Below are positions 8,703-18,421 of a stretch of DNA of 64,000 nucleotides, piece by piece. The translations under genes and the position numbers were made by a program. The number at the start of each line of letters is the position of its first letter. The first letter of the stretch is position 1. The notes beneath the pieces are model-generated. The model had not been told where the DNA came from. It did not search any database and saw only the letters and a program-made list of their open reading frames with translations. This DNA is from Butyricimonas synergistica DSM 23225 (GTDB taxonomy: Bacteria > Bacteroidota > Bacteroidia > Bacteroidales > Marinifilaceae), in the NCBI RefSeq assembly GCF_000379665.1, contig NZ_KB903359.1, forward strand, positions 1,393,340 to 1,457,339, given 5' to 3'.

Positions 8703-10379
8703 ATGACTTTAAAGAAATTGACGTTACCGGAACTACTGAAAACCAGTTGTACCAAGTTTTCTAAAAATTTATCTTTAAATTTTGTTGCAGGCGGAAAAAA
8801 AACTTACCAAGATTTATATAACGAAGTCGTATCCATTGCCAATCATTTACTTCATTTAGGCGTAAAGAAAGGGGACAAAGTAGCTATCCTGAGTGCGAAT
8901 ATGCCGAACTGGGGAATCACCCAATTTGCTATCGCGAATATCGGGGCTATTGCCGTACCTATCTTGCCGGGATTCTGTTCCACGGAACTTCAAAACATCC
9001 TGGAACATGCCGAAGTAAAGGTAATCTTCGTTTCCCGCTTACTGGCAAAATGTCTTGAAGATGTAAAAACACCTTTCCTAGAACATAAGATCCTGATCAA
9101 TAACTTCTCCACAATTCCGGAAGGTTGTTACCAACCGGAAGAGTTAGACAAGTTAGTGCAAGACATCAATCTGAAAAACACGACTCCCCTTCCGGAAATT
9201 TCCATCGAGGAGGAAGACGTAGCATCGATCATCTACACGTCAGGAACAACCGGATTCTCGAAAGGAGTGGTATTAACGCACAAAAACCTCGTGTGGGACG
9301 CACGCCAATGCCGTACGATCCAACACGTGAGTGAAGCCGATCGATTCTTGAGTATATTGCCGATGGCACATACCTACGAGAACACGCTGGGGTTATTGTT
9401 ACCCTTGATGTTCGGCGCACAGGTGTATTATCTAGACCGGGTACCGACCCCAAAACTGTTGGTTCCGGCGATGCAGAAAATACGTCCTACCGTTGTCCTG
9501 TCCGTGCCGTTGATTATCGAGAAGATATACAAAACACAGATATTACCCAAGTTCACGGGTTCCAAATTCATGAGCATGATTTACAAATTCGCCCCGACTC
9601 GTAAATTATTGAATCGGTTAGCCGGTAAAAAACTCATGGAAACCTTCGGGGGAAAACTGGTATTCTTCGGTATCGGAGGATCCAAGCTGGACGGAACGGT
9701 AGAACAATTCTTACGGGAAGCCAAATTCCCTTACGCTATCGGCTACGGTTTGACAGAAACCGCACCTATGGCGGCAGGATCGAATCCCTCCCAGACATTC
9801 TTGCAAGGCGTAGGACCTATCATGGAAGGAGTACAAATCCGTATCGACGAACCGGACAAAACCGGACAAGGGGAAATCTGGATAAAAGGTCCCAACGTGA
9901 TGCAAGGATACTACAAACGCCCGGAACTCAACGCCGAGGTATTCACAGAGGACGGTTGGTTCAAGACCGGCGATTTGGGTTCTTTCGACAAGAAAGGACG
10001 CCTTTCCATCCGGGGAAGAATCAAAACCATGATATTGGGAGCTTCCGGTGAAAACGTTTACCCGGAAGAGATCGAATCAATCATCAATAATTTCCGTTTC
10101 GTGAACGAGTCCTTAGTTGTTGAAAACAGCGGCAAGCTCGTTGCGATGGTTCATTTCAACATGGAAGAACTGGAAAAACAATACCAAAAATTGAAGAGCC
10201 AAGCAGGAGATTATAAAGAAAAGATCAACGATTATATCGAAGAGCAAAAACAAGAACTTCGTGATTACGTGAACGCCCGGGTGAATAACTTTTCAAAACT
10301 ACAACTGGTGTTAGTACAACACGAACCATTCGAGAAGACACCCACACACAAGATCAAACGATTCTTGTACAATAAATAA
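8703..10379 (+). CDS. Long-chain fatty acid-CoA ligase (AMP-binding)
   Basis: Activates fatty acids to acyl-CoA through an acyl-adenylate. 558 residues, no signal peptide. ANL-superfamily motifs in order: the P-loop YTSGTTGFSKGVVLTHKN near residue 180, the aromatic motif YGLTETAPM, the adenylate motif GWFKTGDLGSFDKKGRLSI, and the hinge/lysine region GRIKTMILGASGENVYPEEI. The C-terminal lysine segment is KTPTHKIKRFLYN. It is single, with its own promoter and a bidirectional terminator after it. Substrate chain length cannot be read from sequence; the Bacteroidetes homologues are usually annotated as long-chain. Confidence 0.92.
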   Translation: MTLKKLTLPELLKTSCTKFSKNLSLNFVAGGKKTYQDLYNEVVSIANHLLHLGVKKGDKVAILSANMPNWGITQFAIANIGAIAVPILPGFCSTELQNILEHAEVKVIFVSRLLAKCLEDVKTPFLEHKILINNFSTIPEGCYQPEELDKLVQDINLKNTTPLPEISIEEEDVASIIYTSGTTGFSKGVVLTHKNLVWDARQCRTIQHVSEADRFLSILPMAHTYENTLGLLLPLMFGAQVYYLDRVPTPKLLVPAMQKIRPTVVLSVPLIIEKIYKTQILPKFTGSKFMSMIYKFAPTRKLLNRLAGKKLMETFGGKLVFFGIGGSKLDGTVEQFLREAKFPYAIGYGLTETAPMAAGSNPSQTFLQGVGPIMEGVQIRIDEPDKTGQGEIWIKGPNVMQGYYKRPELNAEVFTEDGWFKTGDLGSFDKKGRLSIRGRIKTMILGASGENVYPEEIESIINNFRFVNESLVVENSGKLVAMVHFNMEELEKQYQKLKSQAGDYKEKINDYIEEQKQELRDYVNARVNNFSKLQLVLVQHEPFEKTPTHKIKRFLYNK

Positions 10380-10383
10380 AAAT

Positions 10384-10411
10384 AATAAAGTCGGTAAATA
10401 CCGACTTTATT
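10384..10411. terminator. Bidirectional terminator between convergent genes
   Basis: Perfect stem AATAAAGTCGGT with ACCGACTTTATT around AAAT. It serves the acyl-CoA ligase gene and overlaps the stop codon of the convergent gene at 10410. Confidence 0.8.
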
Positions 10412-10982
10412 ATTTTATATAGAAATCCAATAAACATTTTCCATTAAGGCTCATCTGCAAATGATCGCCTATCTTTAGCCCCCGTTGTCGAAAAGTATTC
10501 CCGCAATAAATTAAATCCCCGATTTTCAACATATAATATTCTGACATTCCGGCAATCAATTTTTCCGGAGTTAACGAAAGTTCATTCACTTTTCCCCGGA
10601 ACACCTCCCGACCGTTCAATTGAAGCCAATACTCAATGCCGGCAACCGGCGAATCATATTTCTTTAGCTCAGATATAGCCGCCGCCCCGTCAAAGGCATA
10701 AGCCATCGTGGTTGGCAGCCCTTTCGTAGACAACGATTCGACCAAATTATCGGCATAGAAACGGATGCCGATCCCTACTTCCTCGTAATACCGTCTGGCA
10801 AAACGTTCCGCGACACACTTTCCGATCCTCCCAACCTTCACCACCAGCTGCGGAACACAACTCACCCCCGAGGCAAAAGCCGGAATATAGAAATCATCGT
10901 TATTCCTTAACAGGGCATTATCCCCGATAACATCATAAGCGACCTCTCCCGAGGCATTATATTCTACACCAAGCAATTTCAT
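10410..10982 (-). CDS. Fumarylacetoacetate hydrolase-family protein lacking metal ligands
   Basis: 190 residues. The fold family is recognisable from NALLRNNDDFYIPAF near the start, ERFARRYYEEVGIGI in the middle, AYAFDGAAAIS, and the C-terminal MLKIGDLIYCG plus GLKIGDHLQ and LLDFYIK, all typical of Bacteroidetes FAH-family (2-keto-diol hydrolase-like) proteins of about 200 residues. However the ligand motif normally HYExEL reads SCVPQL (41-46) and the ligand motif normally DFTARD reads RFYADN (74-79), so the acidic residues that bind Mg or Ca are missing. The N-terminus is also shortened. Probably a non-catalytic paralogue, or an enzyme with a changed mechanism. It follows the nitroreductase gene by 16 bases on the same strand. 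Confidence 0.75.
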   Translation of the reverse strand: MKLLGVEYNASGEVAYDVIGDNALLRNNDDFYIPAFASGVSCVPQLVVKVGRIGKCVAERFARRYYEEVGIGIRFYADNLVESLSTKGLPTTMAYAFDGAAAISELKKYDSPVAGIEYWLQLNGREVFRGKVNELSLTPEKLIAGMSEYYMLKIGDLIYCGNTFRQRGLKIGDHLQMSLNGKCLLDFYIK

Positions 10983-10998
10983 AATTGGAAAAAAATCA

Positions 10999-11562
10999 TC
11001 AAATCACAATATCTTCGATTCCCCTCTTCGGTACATGATGCGTACCATTCGTATCACGCCAATACTTGAAATCCCCATCCTTCATGGATTCCAGTACCAC
11101 CGTTTCCTTCGGTTTTCCGAGAGCGATGACATACATGATCTTCAAGTGTTCGGGCAACTGCAATATTTGACGTAGCGCATCATTCTTGAACGCTTTGATA
11201 ATACACCCGCCATATCCTTCTTCCACCGCACCCAACAAAATCGTTTGAGCTTGAATCCCGTCGTCGCACAAGCAATTTTCCACGATAAAAGTATCCAGCA
11301 ACTGAACCAGATAAGCCGAGGGGCGCTCGCCTTCCTCGGGACCGTCCCAATCTTTCAGGTACCCCGCCCAAGCCAGAGTATGAAACACTTTATCGCACAT
11401 TGCCGCATCAAACACCGGCTTGTATTTCAACGCTTGTGCATTCCTTCCTGAAGCACAATAACGAGTCAATTCCACCAAATCAAGCAATTCTTCCCGAGAA
11501 ATCCATACTTCCTGGTAAAACCGACGGTAACTCCTGTTTTTCAATAACAATTCTTTCAACAT
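10999..11562 (-). CDS. Nitroreductase-family flavoprotein
   Basis: 187 residues, close to the family's usual 170-220. The N-terminal KNRSYRRFYQE contains the RRSxRxF-like FMN-binding motif; ASGRNAQALKYKPVFD is the second FMN region; GGCIIKAFKND and YVIALGKPKE mark the C-terminal half of the fold. Members use FMN and NAD(P)H to reduce quinones, nitroaromatics or other substrates; the natural substrate here is unknown. First gene of a two-gene unit with the FAH-like gene, divergent from addB-like with overlapping promoters in the 64-base spacer. Confidence 0.85.
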   Translation of the reverse strand: MLKELLLKNRSYRRFYQEVWISREELLDLVELTRYCASGRNAQALKYKPVFDAAMCDKVFHTLAWAGYLKDWDGPEEGERPSAYLVQLLDTFIVENCLCDDGIQAQTILLGAVEEGYGGCIIKAFKNDALRQILQLPEHLKIMYVIALGKPKETVVLESMKDGDFKYWRDTNGTHHVPKRGIEDIVI

Positions 11563-11592
11563 AAATCCGAACAGATTGTGATTTATAAATTG

Positions 11593-11616
11593 TAAATTTG
11601 TTCCGAAACAAAAATA
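11593..11616. promoter_or_regulatory. Divergent promoters for the addB-like and nitroreductase genes
   Basis: Plus-strand TAAATTTG at 11593-11600 lies 26 bases before the addB-like ATG. Minus-strand TATTTTTG at 11609-11616 lies 46 bases before the nitroreductase ATG. Both match TAnnTTTG and are only 8 bases apart, so polymerases would compete. Confidence 0.55.
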
Positions 11617-11626
11617 ATAATAAAAT

Positions 11627-14458
11627 ATGAATTCGTTTCTCCAATTACTGGCAAAAGATTTAATTCAAAAACACGGCAATAAATTTGATAACCTGACCAT
11701 TCTGTTCCCGAACAAGCGGGCTGGTCTGTTTCTAGCCGAAGAATTGGCTCATTTAATCTCGAAACCCGTGTGGATGCCCGAAATCCTCACGCTTGGAGAA
11801 TTTATCGAACGACAGACCGGACTAAAAAAGGCAGAAGAACTAACGCTCATCATCAAGCTTTACAAAACATACCAGGAATATTCCGGAACCACGGAGCGAT
11901 TTGACGACTTTTACTTCTGGGGCAATATGCTATTAGGGGATTTCGATGACATCGACAAGTATCTCGTGGATGCCAAAGACCTATTCTCCAACATCACAGC
12001 TTTGCGGGAAATCGAGAACGCCTTCCCGTACCTCACCCCCGAACAAGTCGAGTTCATCCAAAGCTTCTGGCGCAGTTTCAACGCGGAGAAATACAGCCGG
12101 GAACAACAAGAATTTCTCAACGTATGGGATAAACTATACCCCACGTACAAAAATTTCAAGACAAAACTAATGGCAGAAAATCTCTGTTACGAGGGTATGG
12201 GGCAACGCCTCTTCTGCGAACGCCTCTCCCATCATCACACGGACAAACAACTCATTTTTGCCGGTTTCAACGCCTTGAACCAATGCGAGAAAAAAACATT
12301 TACCTACTTCCGGGACAACGGGCAAGCCTCCTTCTACTGGGATTATGACCTCTACTACTCGGCAAACGAGAATCACGAGGCAGGGCTATACATCCGGGAG
12401 AACATGAAACTTTTCCCCAACGCCCTGGGACTCGAACATTTCAACAACCTCCGTTACAACAACAAGGACGTGGAATACATTTCCGTACCCTCCACCATCG
12501 GGCAGGCAAAACTGATTCCCACGCTGGTCGGGCAACTCCATCCCCGGCAACAAGCGGCATACACGGACACGGCTATCGTCCTTTGCGACGAAACCCTGCT
12601 TACCCCGGTCATCCATTCGATACCGACCTCGATAGACAAGATTAACATCACCATGGGTTACCCGGCGCAAAACACGTCGGCAGCCGCGTTAATCTCCATG
12701 CTGGGGGATCTGAAACGATATGCCAAGCAAGTAGACGGCAGCACCCACTACTACTACAAGCCGGTGATCGCCCTCCTCAACCACAAATTGATCAAGAGTA
12801 CTTGCCCCAACGAGATTCCGGAAATCACGAACTACATCAACGTAAACAACATCGTGTACGTGGCAGAGAAAAGCCTGCAATTCAACGATATTACCCGAGC
12901 CATATTCTCATCTGCCGAAGAAAATCTTCCCGAGTATCTCTTGAATATATTAAAAAAACTAATCATCACCCTCCAACCGGAAGCACACGAGGGACTAGCT
13001 ATCGAAAAAGAATTTCTATTCACGGTATTCACCTCGATACAAGGAATCCAGAACACGTTCCGGGAAGAAAATATCGTCCCGGAGAATAAATTCTATTTAC
13101 AGATTATCAATAAAATACTGCAAGGCATATCCATTCCCTTCTCCGGCGAACCGCTGGAAGGGATGCAGATCATGGGGCTCATGGAAACCCGTATGCTGGA
13201 TTTCAAGAATCTGGTTATCCTCTCCGCCAACGAAGGAATCCTCCCGAAAGGCGGACACGCCTCATCCTTTATCCCATATAATCTACGAAAAGGATTCGGG
13301 CTCCCCACCCCGGAACACATGGATGCTTTGTTTGCGTACTACTTTTATCGCCTGCTGCAACGGGCAGAACACGTGAAAATCCTTTACACGGATGTCACCA
13401 AAGGAATGACCAGCGGGGAGATGAGCCGTTTCCTCTACCAGATGAAATACGAATCGGGCTTACCCATCCGGGAAACCCATTTCCAAAACAATATTTCCGT
13501 ACAGGACAATCCCTCTATCTCCATCCCGAAAAATGAAGCGATTCAAGAAAAACTAATGCGTTACACCCTCCCGGGAGAACGAGGCATATCGCCCTCGGCA
13601 CTCAACACCTATATGGAGTGCCACTTGAAATTCTATTTCAAATACATCGCCGGGATTAAAGAAAAGGACGAAATAGCGGAAGAACTCGATCAACGCCTGC
13701 TGGGAACAATATTTCACCAAAGCACCCAATCGCTCTACCAAACCTTCCCGGACGGGAAAATCACGGAAGAAGGACTCGATGCCTTGATGCGTGATGACGC
13801 CCTGATCGAGGAACATATCCGCCGGGCTTACTTGAAACTATACGACTCCACCGTGTCGCGTATGCTCGAAAGCGGGGCTAACGAACTTGTCCTCTCCGTC
13901 GTCAAAAAATACGTGAAGAAAGTGCTCGAATACGACAAAACCTTGTGCCCGTTCTGCGTGATCTCCATGGAACAAACATACCGGATGTCACTTGCCATCA
14001 ACACGCTCGACCACCCGCTCGTGATTCACGTGGAAGGAGATATTGACCGGGTAGACCAAATCGAACGGGGCACCCGCGTGATCGATTATAAAACGGGAGC
14101 CGACAAAACTGACTTCAAAGACCTCCCGTCTATCTTCGACTCCAATAACAAGCAACGAAACAAAGCTGCTTTCCAAACCCTGCTATACTGCATGATGTAC
14201 GAACACGAGAACCCCGGCACAGATCCCATCTTACCGGGCATATACAGTACCAAACTACTGTTTACCCCCAATTACACCTATTCATTGAAATGCAACAAAG
14301 AACCCATCCACCGCTTCAAACCCTATGAACCGGAATTTCAAGCATTACTCACTGACCTACTCGAAAAACTATTCTCCCCCACCGTCCCGTTCACGCAAAC
14401 GGAACTCCCGGAGAAATGCCGCCATTGCTCGTACAACGAGATATGCAAACGGGAATAA
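11627..14458 (+). CDS. addB: AddB-like PD-(D/E)XK nuclease/helicase-fold repair protein
   Basis: 943 residues; likely the B subunit of an AddAB-type double-strand-break resection complex. The N-terminus NLTILFPNKRAGLFLAEEL is the degenerate helicase-like domain of Bacteroidetes AddB. The C-terminal RecB-type nuclease has GTIFHQS, EGDIDRVDQIERG and IDYKTG (the D...D/E-x-K core). The iron-sulphur cluster cysteines are present: one in MECHLKFYFKYIAG and three in KCRHCSYNEIC at the end. The partner addA is not next to it in this window; the gene upstream is divergent and the one downstream convergent. Family call is firm; the symbol is by analogy. Confidence 0.85.
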   Translation: MNSFLQLLAKDLIQKHGNKFDNLTILFPNKRAGLFLAEELAHLISKPVWMPEILTLGEFIERQTGLKKAEELTLIIKLYKTYQEYSGTTERFDDFYFWGNMLLGDFDDIDKYLVDAKDLFSNITALREIENAFPYLTPEQVEFIQSFWRSFNAEKYSREQQEFLNVWDKLYPTYKNFKTKLMAENLCYEGMGQRLFCERLSHHHTDKQLIFAGFNALNQCEKKTFTYFRDNGQASFYWDYDLYYSANENHEAGLYIRENMKLFPNALGLEHFNNLRYNNKDVEYISVPSTIGQAKLIPTLVGQLHPRQQAAYTDTAIVLCDETLLTPVIHSIPTSIDKINITMGYPAQNTSAAALISMLGDLKRYAKQVDGSTHYYYKPVIALLNHKLIKSTCPNEIPEITNYINVNNIVYVAEKSLQFNDITRAIFSSAEENLPEYLLNILKKLIITLQPEAHEGLAIEKEFLFTVFTSIQGIQNTFREENIVPENKFYLQIINKILQGISIPFSGEPLEGMQIMGLMETRMLDFKNLVILSANEGILPKGGHASSFIPYNLRKGFGLPTPEHMDALFAYYFYRLLQRAEHVKILYTDVTKGMTSGEMSRFLYQMKYESGLPIRETHFQNNISVQDNPSISIPKNEAIQEKLMRYTLPGERGISPSALNTYMECHLKFYFKYIAGIKEKDEIAEELDQRLLGTIFHQSTQSLYQTFPDGKITEEGLDALMRDDALIEEHIRRAYLKLYDSTVSRMLESGANELVLSVVKKYVKKVLEYDKTLCPFCVISMEQTYRMSLAINTLDHPLVIHVEGDIDRVDQIERGTRVIDYKTGADKTDFKDLPSIFDSNNKQRNKAAFQTLLYCMMYEHENPGTDPILPGIYSTKLLFTPNYTYSLKCNKEPIHRFKPYEPEFQALLTDLLEKLFSPTVPFTQTELPEKCRHCSYNEICKRE

Positions 14459-14469
14459 CCTTCGATAAA

Positions 14470-15168
14470 CTAAAAAAATACCCCCAACAAAACCACTAGT
14501 ACCAAACTCGCCATAGCTAAAGGTAATCGTAATTTATAACGAAGAGGTAATTCACTATTTTCCCCACTACCCAACTCACCAACCAATTCTTGGGTAACCG
14601 GAACGAAACTAAAACGAAATCCCTCGTATATTGCTATCCCGTAAAACAAAACATCTATCACTGAAAATGTTTCTATCATCATACTTTTCGCAACCTCCCA
14701 ATCAACCAATTGCAGGACACTAAAAAAACTTTGTTGCAATTGTCCCGCACTAATTCCCACGTAACTGAAAAAGTTACCCAACAAACACCCCAGAAAAGCA
14801 AACACTCCTCCTATAATACCAAATTTAAGTTCCAAACCTATTCCAAAATAACGAACCGTGAAGCCGACAAGCAAACCGACACCTATTGCCATGTATCCGA
14901 TTTGAAAATTTAATGCCACGGATATAATCGCCCACAATGCCGCACTCACCAACATAGCAACACAACCACCCAGTAAAGCATATCCCACACTTTGGTGTAA
15001 TCTTAACCGTTCTAAAACTTCTTCCGAAACAGAAATTTCTCGAACCATTCTCCCCTCTTCCACAGCTTTTTCTTCCATGGCAACCACTGCTTCATCCAAA
15101 ATATAATGTCCGCACTCTTTCTCAAAATCCGCTCGTTTATGTGTCAAATTACAAACAATTCCCGCCAA
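14470..15168 (-). CDS. Polytopic membrane protein with N-terminal cysteine motif; start uncertain
   Basis: 232 residues from a TTG at 15168. No known function. Residues about 1-25 contain GIVCNLTHKRADFEKECGHYILDE, like the small Cys-rich domain that heads several Bacteroidetes membrane proteins; four hydrophobic segments follow between residues 60 and 185. The frame stays open upstream of the TTG to a TAA inside the aroK end and reads CWDFCGNVFEGGI, adding two cysteines that complete the usual motif, but there is no ATG in that frame. So the true start is either TTG, a rarer codon, or the 5' end is damaged. It follows aroK on the same strand. Confidence 0.55.
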   Translation of the reverse strand: MAGIVCNLTHKRADFEKECGHYILDEAVVAMEEKAVEEGRMVREISVSEEVLERLRLHQSVGYALLGGCVAMLVSAALWAIISVALNFQIGYMAIGVGLLVGFTVRYFGIGLELKFGIIGGVFAFLGCLLGNFFSYVGISAGQLQQSFFSVLQLVDWEVAKSMMIETFSVIDVLFYGIAIYEGFRFSFVPVTQELVGELGSGENSELPLRYKLRLPLAMASLVLVVLLGVFF

Positions 15169-15228
15169 TATTCCCCCTTCAAAAACATTTCCACAGAAAT
15201 CCCAACATAATCCTACCCAAGAAAAACA

Positions 15229-15684
15229 TTACAACTTTTCTTTTGCCATCAAATAAAAAGGAAGCCGGGATTCAAGATGCATTCTCACGAAATTCTCCAA
15301 TTCTTCATCAGAAAGCCCCACCAACAAAGGGCGCATTCCCCGCTGTTCCCGTAAACGCCCGATTAACTCGGGAAAAGAAGTATCCAAGAATAAAGTATGT
15401 CCCGCAGCGTTCATGCAGTCCATATTATCAAAAAAACAAGGGGTTCCTCCCCCCGTCGCCAACACGAAATCGTCTTTCCGGGCACAGAACTCGTGCAATA
15501 TTTCCCGCTCTAATTCCCGGAAAAAAGATTCTCCCTCCCGGACAAAAATATCGGATATACCACAACCGGCACTCTCCTCCACGAGGGCGTCCAAATCCCA
15601 AAAAGGAATGCCCTTCTCCCGGGCTAATTCCCTTCCGAAAGTGGTCTTGCCACTTGCCATATACCCGACAATAAAATATTTCAT
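15229..15684 (-). CDS. aroK: Shikimate kinase, short C-terminus
   Basis: Phosphorylates shikimate at the 3-hydroxyl with ATP in the chorismate pathway. Walker A is GYMASGKTT at residues 7-15; the shikimate-binding aspartate is in FWDLDALVEE; the GGG motif is ATGGGTPC; the lid arginine region is REQRGMRPLL. At 151 residues it is about 20 shorter than usual and ends at SRLPFYLMAKEKL, where family members carry one more strand and helix. The gene lies 8 bases after parC. It is probably functional since the catalytic residues are intact, but the missing end coincides with the odd start of the next gene. Confidence 0.9.
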   Translation of the reverse strand: MKYFIVGYMASGKTTFGRELAREKGIPFWDLDALVEESAGCGISDIFVREGESFFRELEREILHEFCARKDDFVLATGGGTPCFFDNMDCMNAAGHTLFLDTSFPELIGRLREQRGMRPLLVGLSDEELENFVRMHLESRLPFYLMAKEKL

Positions 15685-15692
15685 ACCACCAG

Positions 15693-18338
15693 TTACTCGA
15701 AATCCAGCTTCATCTGCGACTCGTCACTCAGCATATCGGGATTGGTTATCTCGAAATCCACATCCGTTCCCCCCTCTTCCGTCTGTTCCTCTTCCCCGGA
15801 ATCCAACGGTTCGATCTCCCGAATCTCCTTCACCTCGTAGGTTGTCAAACGCTTACCCCGCGCCTTGTAGGACTTCTCGGCGATAAACTCGTCAGCAACA
15901 ATCACCTCTGCCGGACGATTCTCGTAACGTCCCCCAAACACGATCTCGAACCGCGGGCGTTTCTCCCCACTCAAACAAACAAGATATGATCCCTCGCTCT
16001 CCCCGATAAAGGAAGTAACTCTCGCCATATCCTCGAACCGGAAACGCTTCAAGTAATAGAATTGCTGTTCCGCATCAAAGAACACGGCAGACCATACTTT
16101 CTCGGAATCGAACTTCTCGAAAACAAGATACCCATCCTCGTAATGGTTACTCAAATCATAGTCGGAAGTATTGTACATTCCGTTCTTATTCGCCACCAGA
16201 ATCCGGTCTTCCCCTTGGAACTCCCCGACATAACGTCCCCGGCTGTCCGTGTTTAAACGCAATACGTCCTCGTCCAACCATATCTTACGCCCACCCAACG
16301 TGGAAACTCCTTTCTGCACCAACGATATCTTATGTATATCATTCTTGCTCAGCAAATTTCCTTGAGAATCACGTCCCTTGATTGCCAACGTGGCGAAATC
16401 ATACTCGGAAACCAACTTCTTCATACCCGGCTTAGGCTTCAGGCATACTTTAATCACCTCAGCCTCCCCGTTCGGGTTAGCACTGAAATACAATACCCGA
16501 GAACCAGCTGTTCCCTTCGTCAAATTGTATTGCTTGTCACGGGTAATACCCGTCACACAAAAACGCTTCACGTACGACGGACCGTATTTCCCGTCACGGT
16601 AAGCCACGTTATATATCGTGCGCTTGTCATTCTTCTTGAACACGTTCACGTGCAACACGTCTTTTCCCACGAACAACTTATCCGCCACTTTCGTCACGTA
16701 ATAAGTACCATCCTTACGGAAAATAATCACGTCGTCAATATCTGAACACTCGCAAATAAACTCGTCCTTTTTCAAAGCGGTACCGATAAAACCTTCTTCC
16801 CGGTTGATATACAACTTCTCGTTCGCCACCACCACTTTCGTCGCCTCAATATTCTCGAAATTACGAATCTCCGTGAGCCGTTCCCGTCCCTTGCCGTATT
16901 TCGATTTGATCCGCTTGTAATACTCGATGGAATAAGGAATAATATGTTCTATATCAAACTTCACCCGGGTAATCTCCTCTTCCAATCCCTTGATATAATT
17001 CTCCGCTTGCTCGGAATTAAACTTCAAGATACGCTTCATCTTGATTTCCAACAACTGCTTGATATCGTCGTCCGTCACGGGGCGAATCAAGTGGGCAATA
17101 AATGGTTCCAAACGCTTGCGCACATGTACCACAACCTCCTCTACCGATCCGCTCTCCTCGAATTCCTTATCCTTGTATATTCGTTCCTCGATAAAAATCT
17201 TCTCCAGAGAAGAATATTGCCAGTCGGTTTCCAACTCTCCCAGCTTGATCTTCAATTCCAGCAACAACAAAGCGACCGTGTCATCCACCGATTTCCGCAG
17301 AATATCGGACACCGGCATAAAGACCGGCTTATCATTCTCGATCACGCAAGAATTCGGTGATACGGAAAGTTCACAATCCGTGCAGGCATACAGGGCATCT
17401 ATCGTCTTATCCGAAGAAACCCCCGCCGCCAAGTGCACCAAAATCTCCACGTTCGCCGCCGTGTTATCATCGATTTTCTTGATCTTGATCTTTCCCTTCT
17501 CGTTCGCCTTCAAGATCGAATCGATCAATGCCGAAGTCGTCCGACCGAACGGGATCTCGGTAATTCGCAATATCTTGTTTCCCGCATCTTTTTCAATCCG
17601 GGCACGAATCTTCACGACTCCCCCCCGGATTCCGTCATTATACTTCGATACGTCGACCATACCTCCCGTTGGGAAGTCCGGGTACAACACGAATTCCTCG
17701 CCCCGCAAATAAGCCACACAAGCATCCAACAATTCGTTGAAATTATGCGGCAATATCTTGGAAGCCAATCCCACGGCAATACCTTCCACACCCTGCGCCA
17801 ACAGCAACGGGAACTTGATCGGCAAAGTGACCGGCTCTCTTTTACGACCATCGTACGACAATTTCCAATTCGTGGTCTTCGGGTTGAAAGCCACCTCCAA
17901 AGCGAACTTCGACAAACGAGCCTCGATATACCGCCCCGCGGCAGCATCATCCCCCGTAAGGATATTTCCCCAGTTTCCCTGGCAATCCACCAGCAGATTC
18001 TTCTGTCCCAGCTGCACCAGCGCATCCTTGATGGAGGCATCCCCGTGCGGGTGATACGACATGGTACTCCCGACGATATTCGCCACCTTATTGTACCGCC
18101 CGTCGTCCATCTCACGCATGGCGTGTAATATACGGCGCTGCACGGGCTTCAACCCGTCATTCACGTAAGGCACGGCACGTTCCAGAATCACGTAGGAAGC
18201 ATAGTCCAAAAACCACCTTTCGAACATTCCCGACAGATGCTTTATCGACCGCACCCGCCCGTTCTCCTCGTGATGTTCTTGTTCCGGCTCCTGAGGCACC
18301 ACATCCTCTACTTCCTCGTTATTTATCTCCTCGCTCAT
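15693..18338 (-). CDS. parC: DNA topoisomerase IV subunit A
   Basis: 881 residues. Breaks and rejoins DNA to decatenate daughter chromosomes, as a heterotetramer with ParE. The N-terminal winged-helix core has YVNDGLKPVQRRILHAM, the quinolone-region motif YHPHGDAS near residue 97, and the active-site tyrosine about Y137 in GRYIEARLS. A GyrA-like breakage-reunion domain, coiled coil (about 425-500) and a C-terminal beta-pinwheel follow; the end is acidic. Bacteroidetes type, without the GyrA box. It lies 83 bases after parE, with a heptamer repeat tract in the spacer. Confidence 0.95.
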   Translation of the reverse strand: MSEEINNEEVEDVVPQEPEQEHHEENGRVRSIKHLSGMFERWFLDYASYVILERAVPYVNDGLKPVQRRILHAMREMDDGRYNKVANIVGSTMSYHPHGDASIKDALVQLGQKNLLVDCQGNWGNILTGDDAAAGRYIEARLSKFALEVAFNPKTTNWKLSYDGRKREPVTLPIKFPLLLAQGVEGIAVGLASKILPHNFNELLDACVAYLRGEEFVLYPDFPTGGMVDVSKYNDGIRGGVVKIRARIEKDAGNKILRITEIPFGRTTSALIDSILKANEKGKIKIKKIDDNTAANVEILVHLAAGVSSDKTIDALYACTDCELSVSPNSCVIENDKPVFMPVSDILRKSVDDTVALLLLELKIKLGELETDWQYSSLEKIFIEERIYKDKEFEESGSVEEVVVHVRKRLEPFIAHLIRPVTDDDIKQLLEIKMKRILKFNSEQAENYIKGLEEEITRVKFDIEHIIPYSIEYYKRIKSKYGKGRERLTEIRNFENIEATKVVVANEKLYINREEGFIGTALKKDEFICECSDIDDVIIFRKDGTYYVTKVADKLFVGKDVLHVNVFKKNDKRTIYNVAYRDGKYGPSYVKRFCVTGITRDKQYNLTKGTAGSRVLYFSANPNGEAEVIKVCLKPKPGMKKLVSEYDFATLAIKGRDSQGNLLSKNDIHKISLVQKGVSTLGGRKIWLDEDVLRLNTDSRGRYVGEFQGEDRILVANKNGMYNTSDYDLSNHYEDGYLVFEKFDSEKVWSAVFFDAEQQFYYLKRFRFEDMARVTSFIGESEGSYLVCLSGEKRPRFEIVFGGRYENRPAEVIVADEFIAEKSYKARGKRLTTYEVKEIREIEPLDSGEEEQTEEGGTDVDFEITNPDMLSDESQMKLDFE

Positions 18339-18340
18339 AT

Positions 18341-18421
18341 AAATTGAAAATTGAAAATTGAAAATTGAAAATGAACCACATCATCCCAATTTTTTAATCT
18401 AAAATTTAAAATCTAAAATTA
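18341..18421. repeat. Heptamer tract (ATTGAAA)4 and AATCTAAAATTTAAA motif between parE and parC
   Basis: Four perfect copies of ATTGAAA at 18343-18370, then a short unique stretch and AATCTAAAATTTAAAATC. The same pair of motifs recurs in other spacers of this window (53392-53477, 22855-22880, 28313-28345). Confidence 0.75.
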
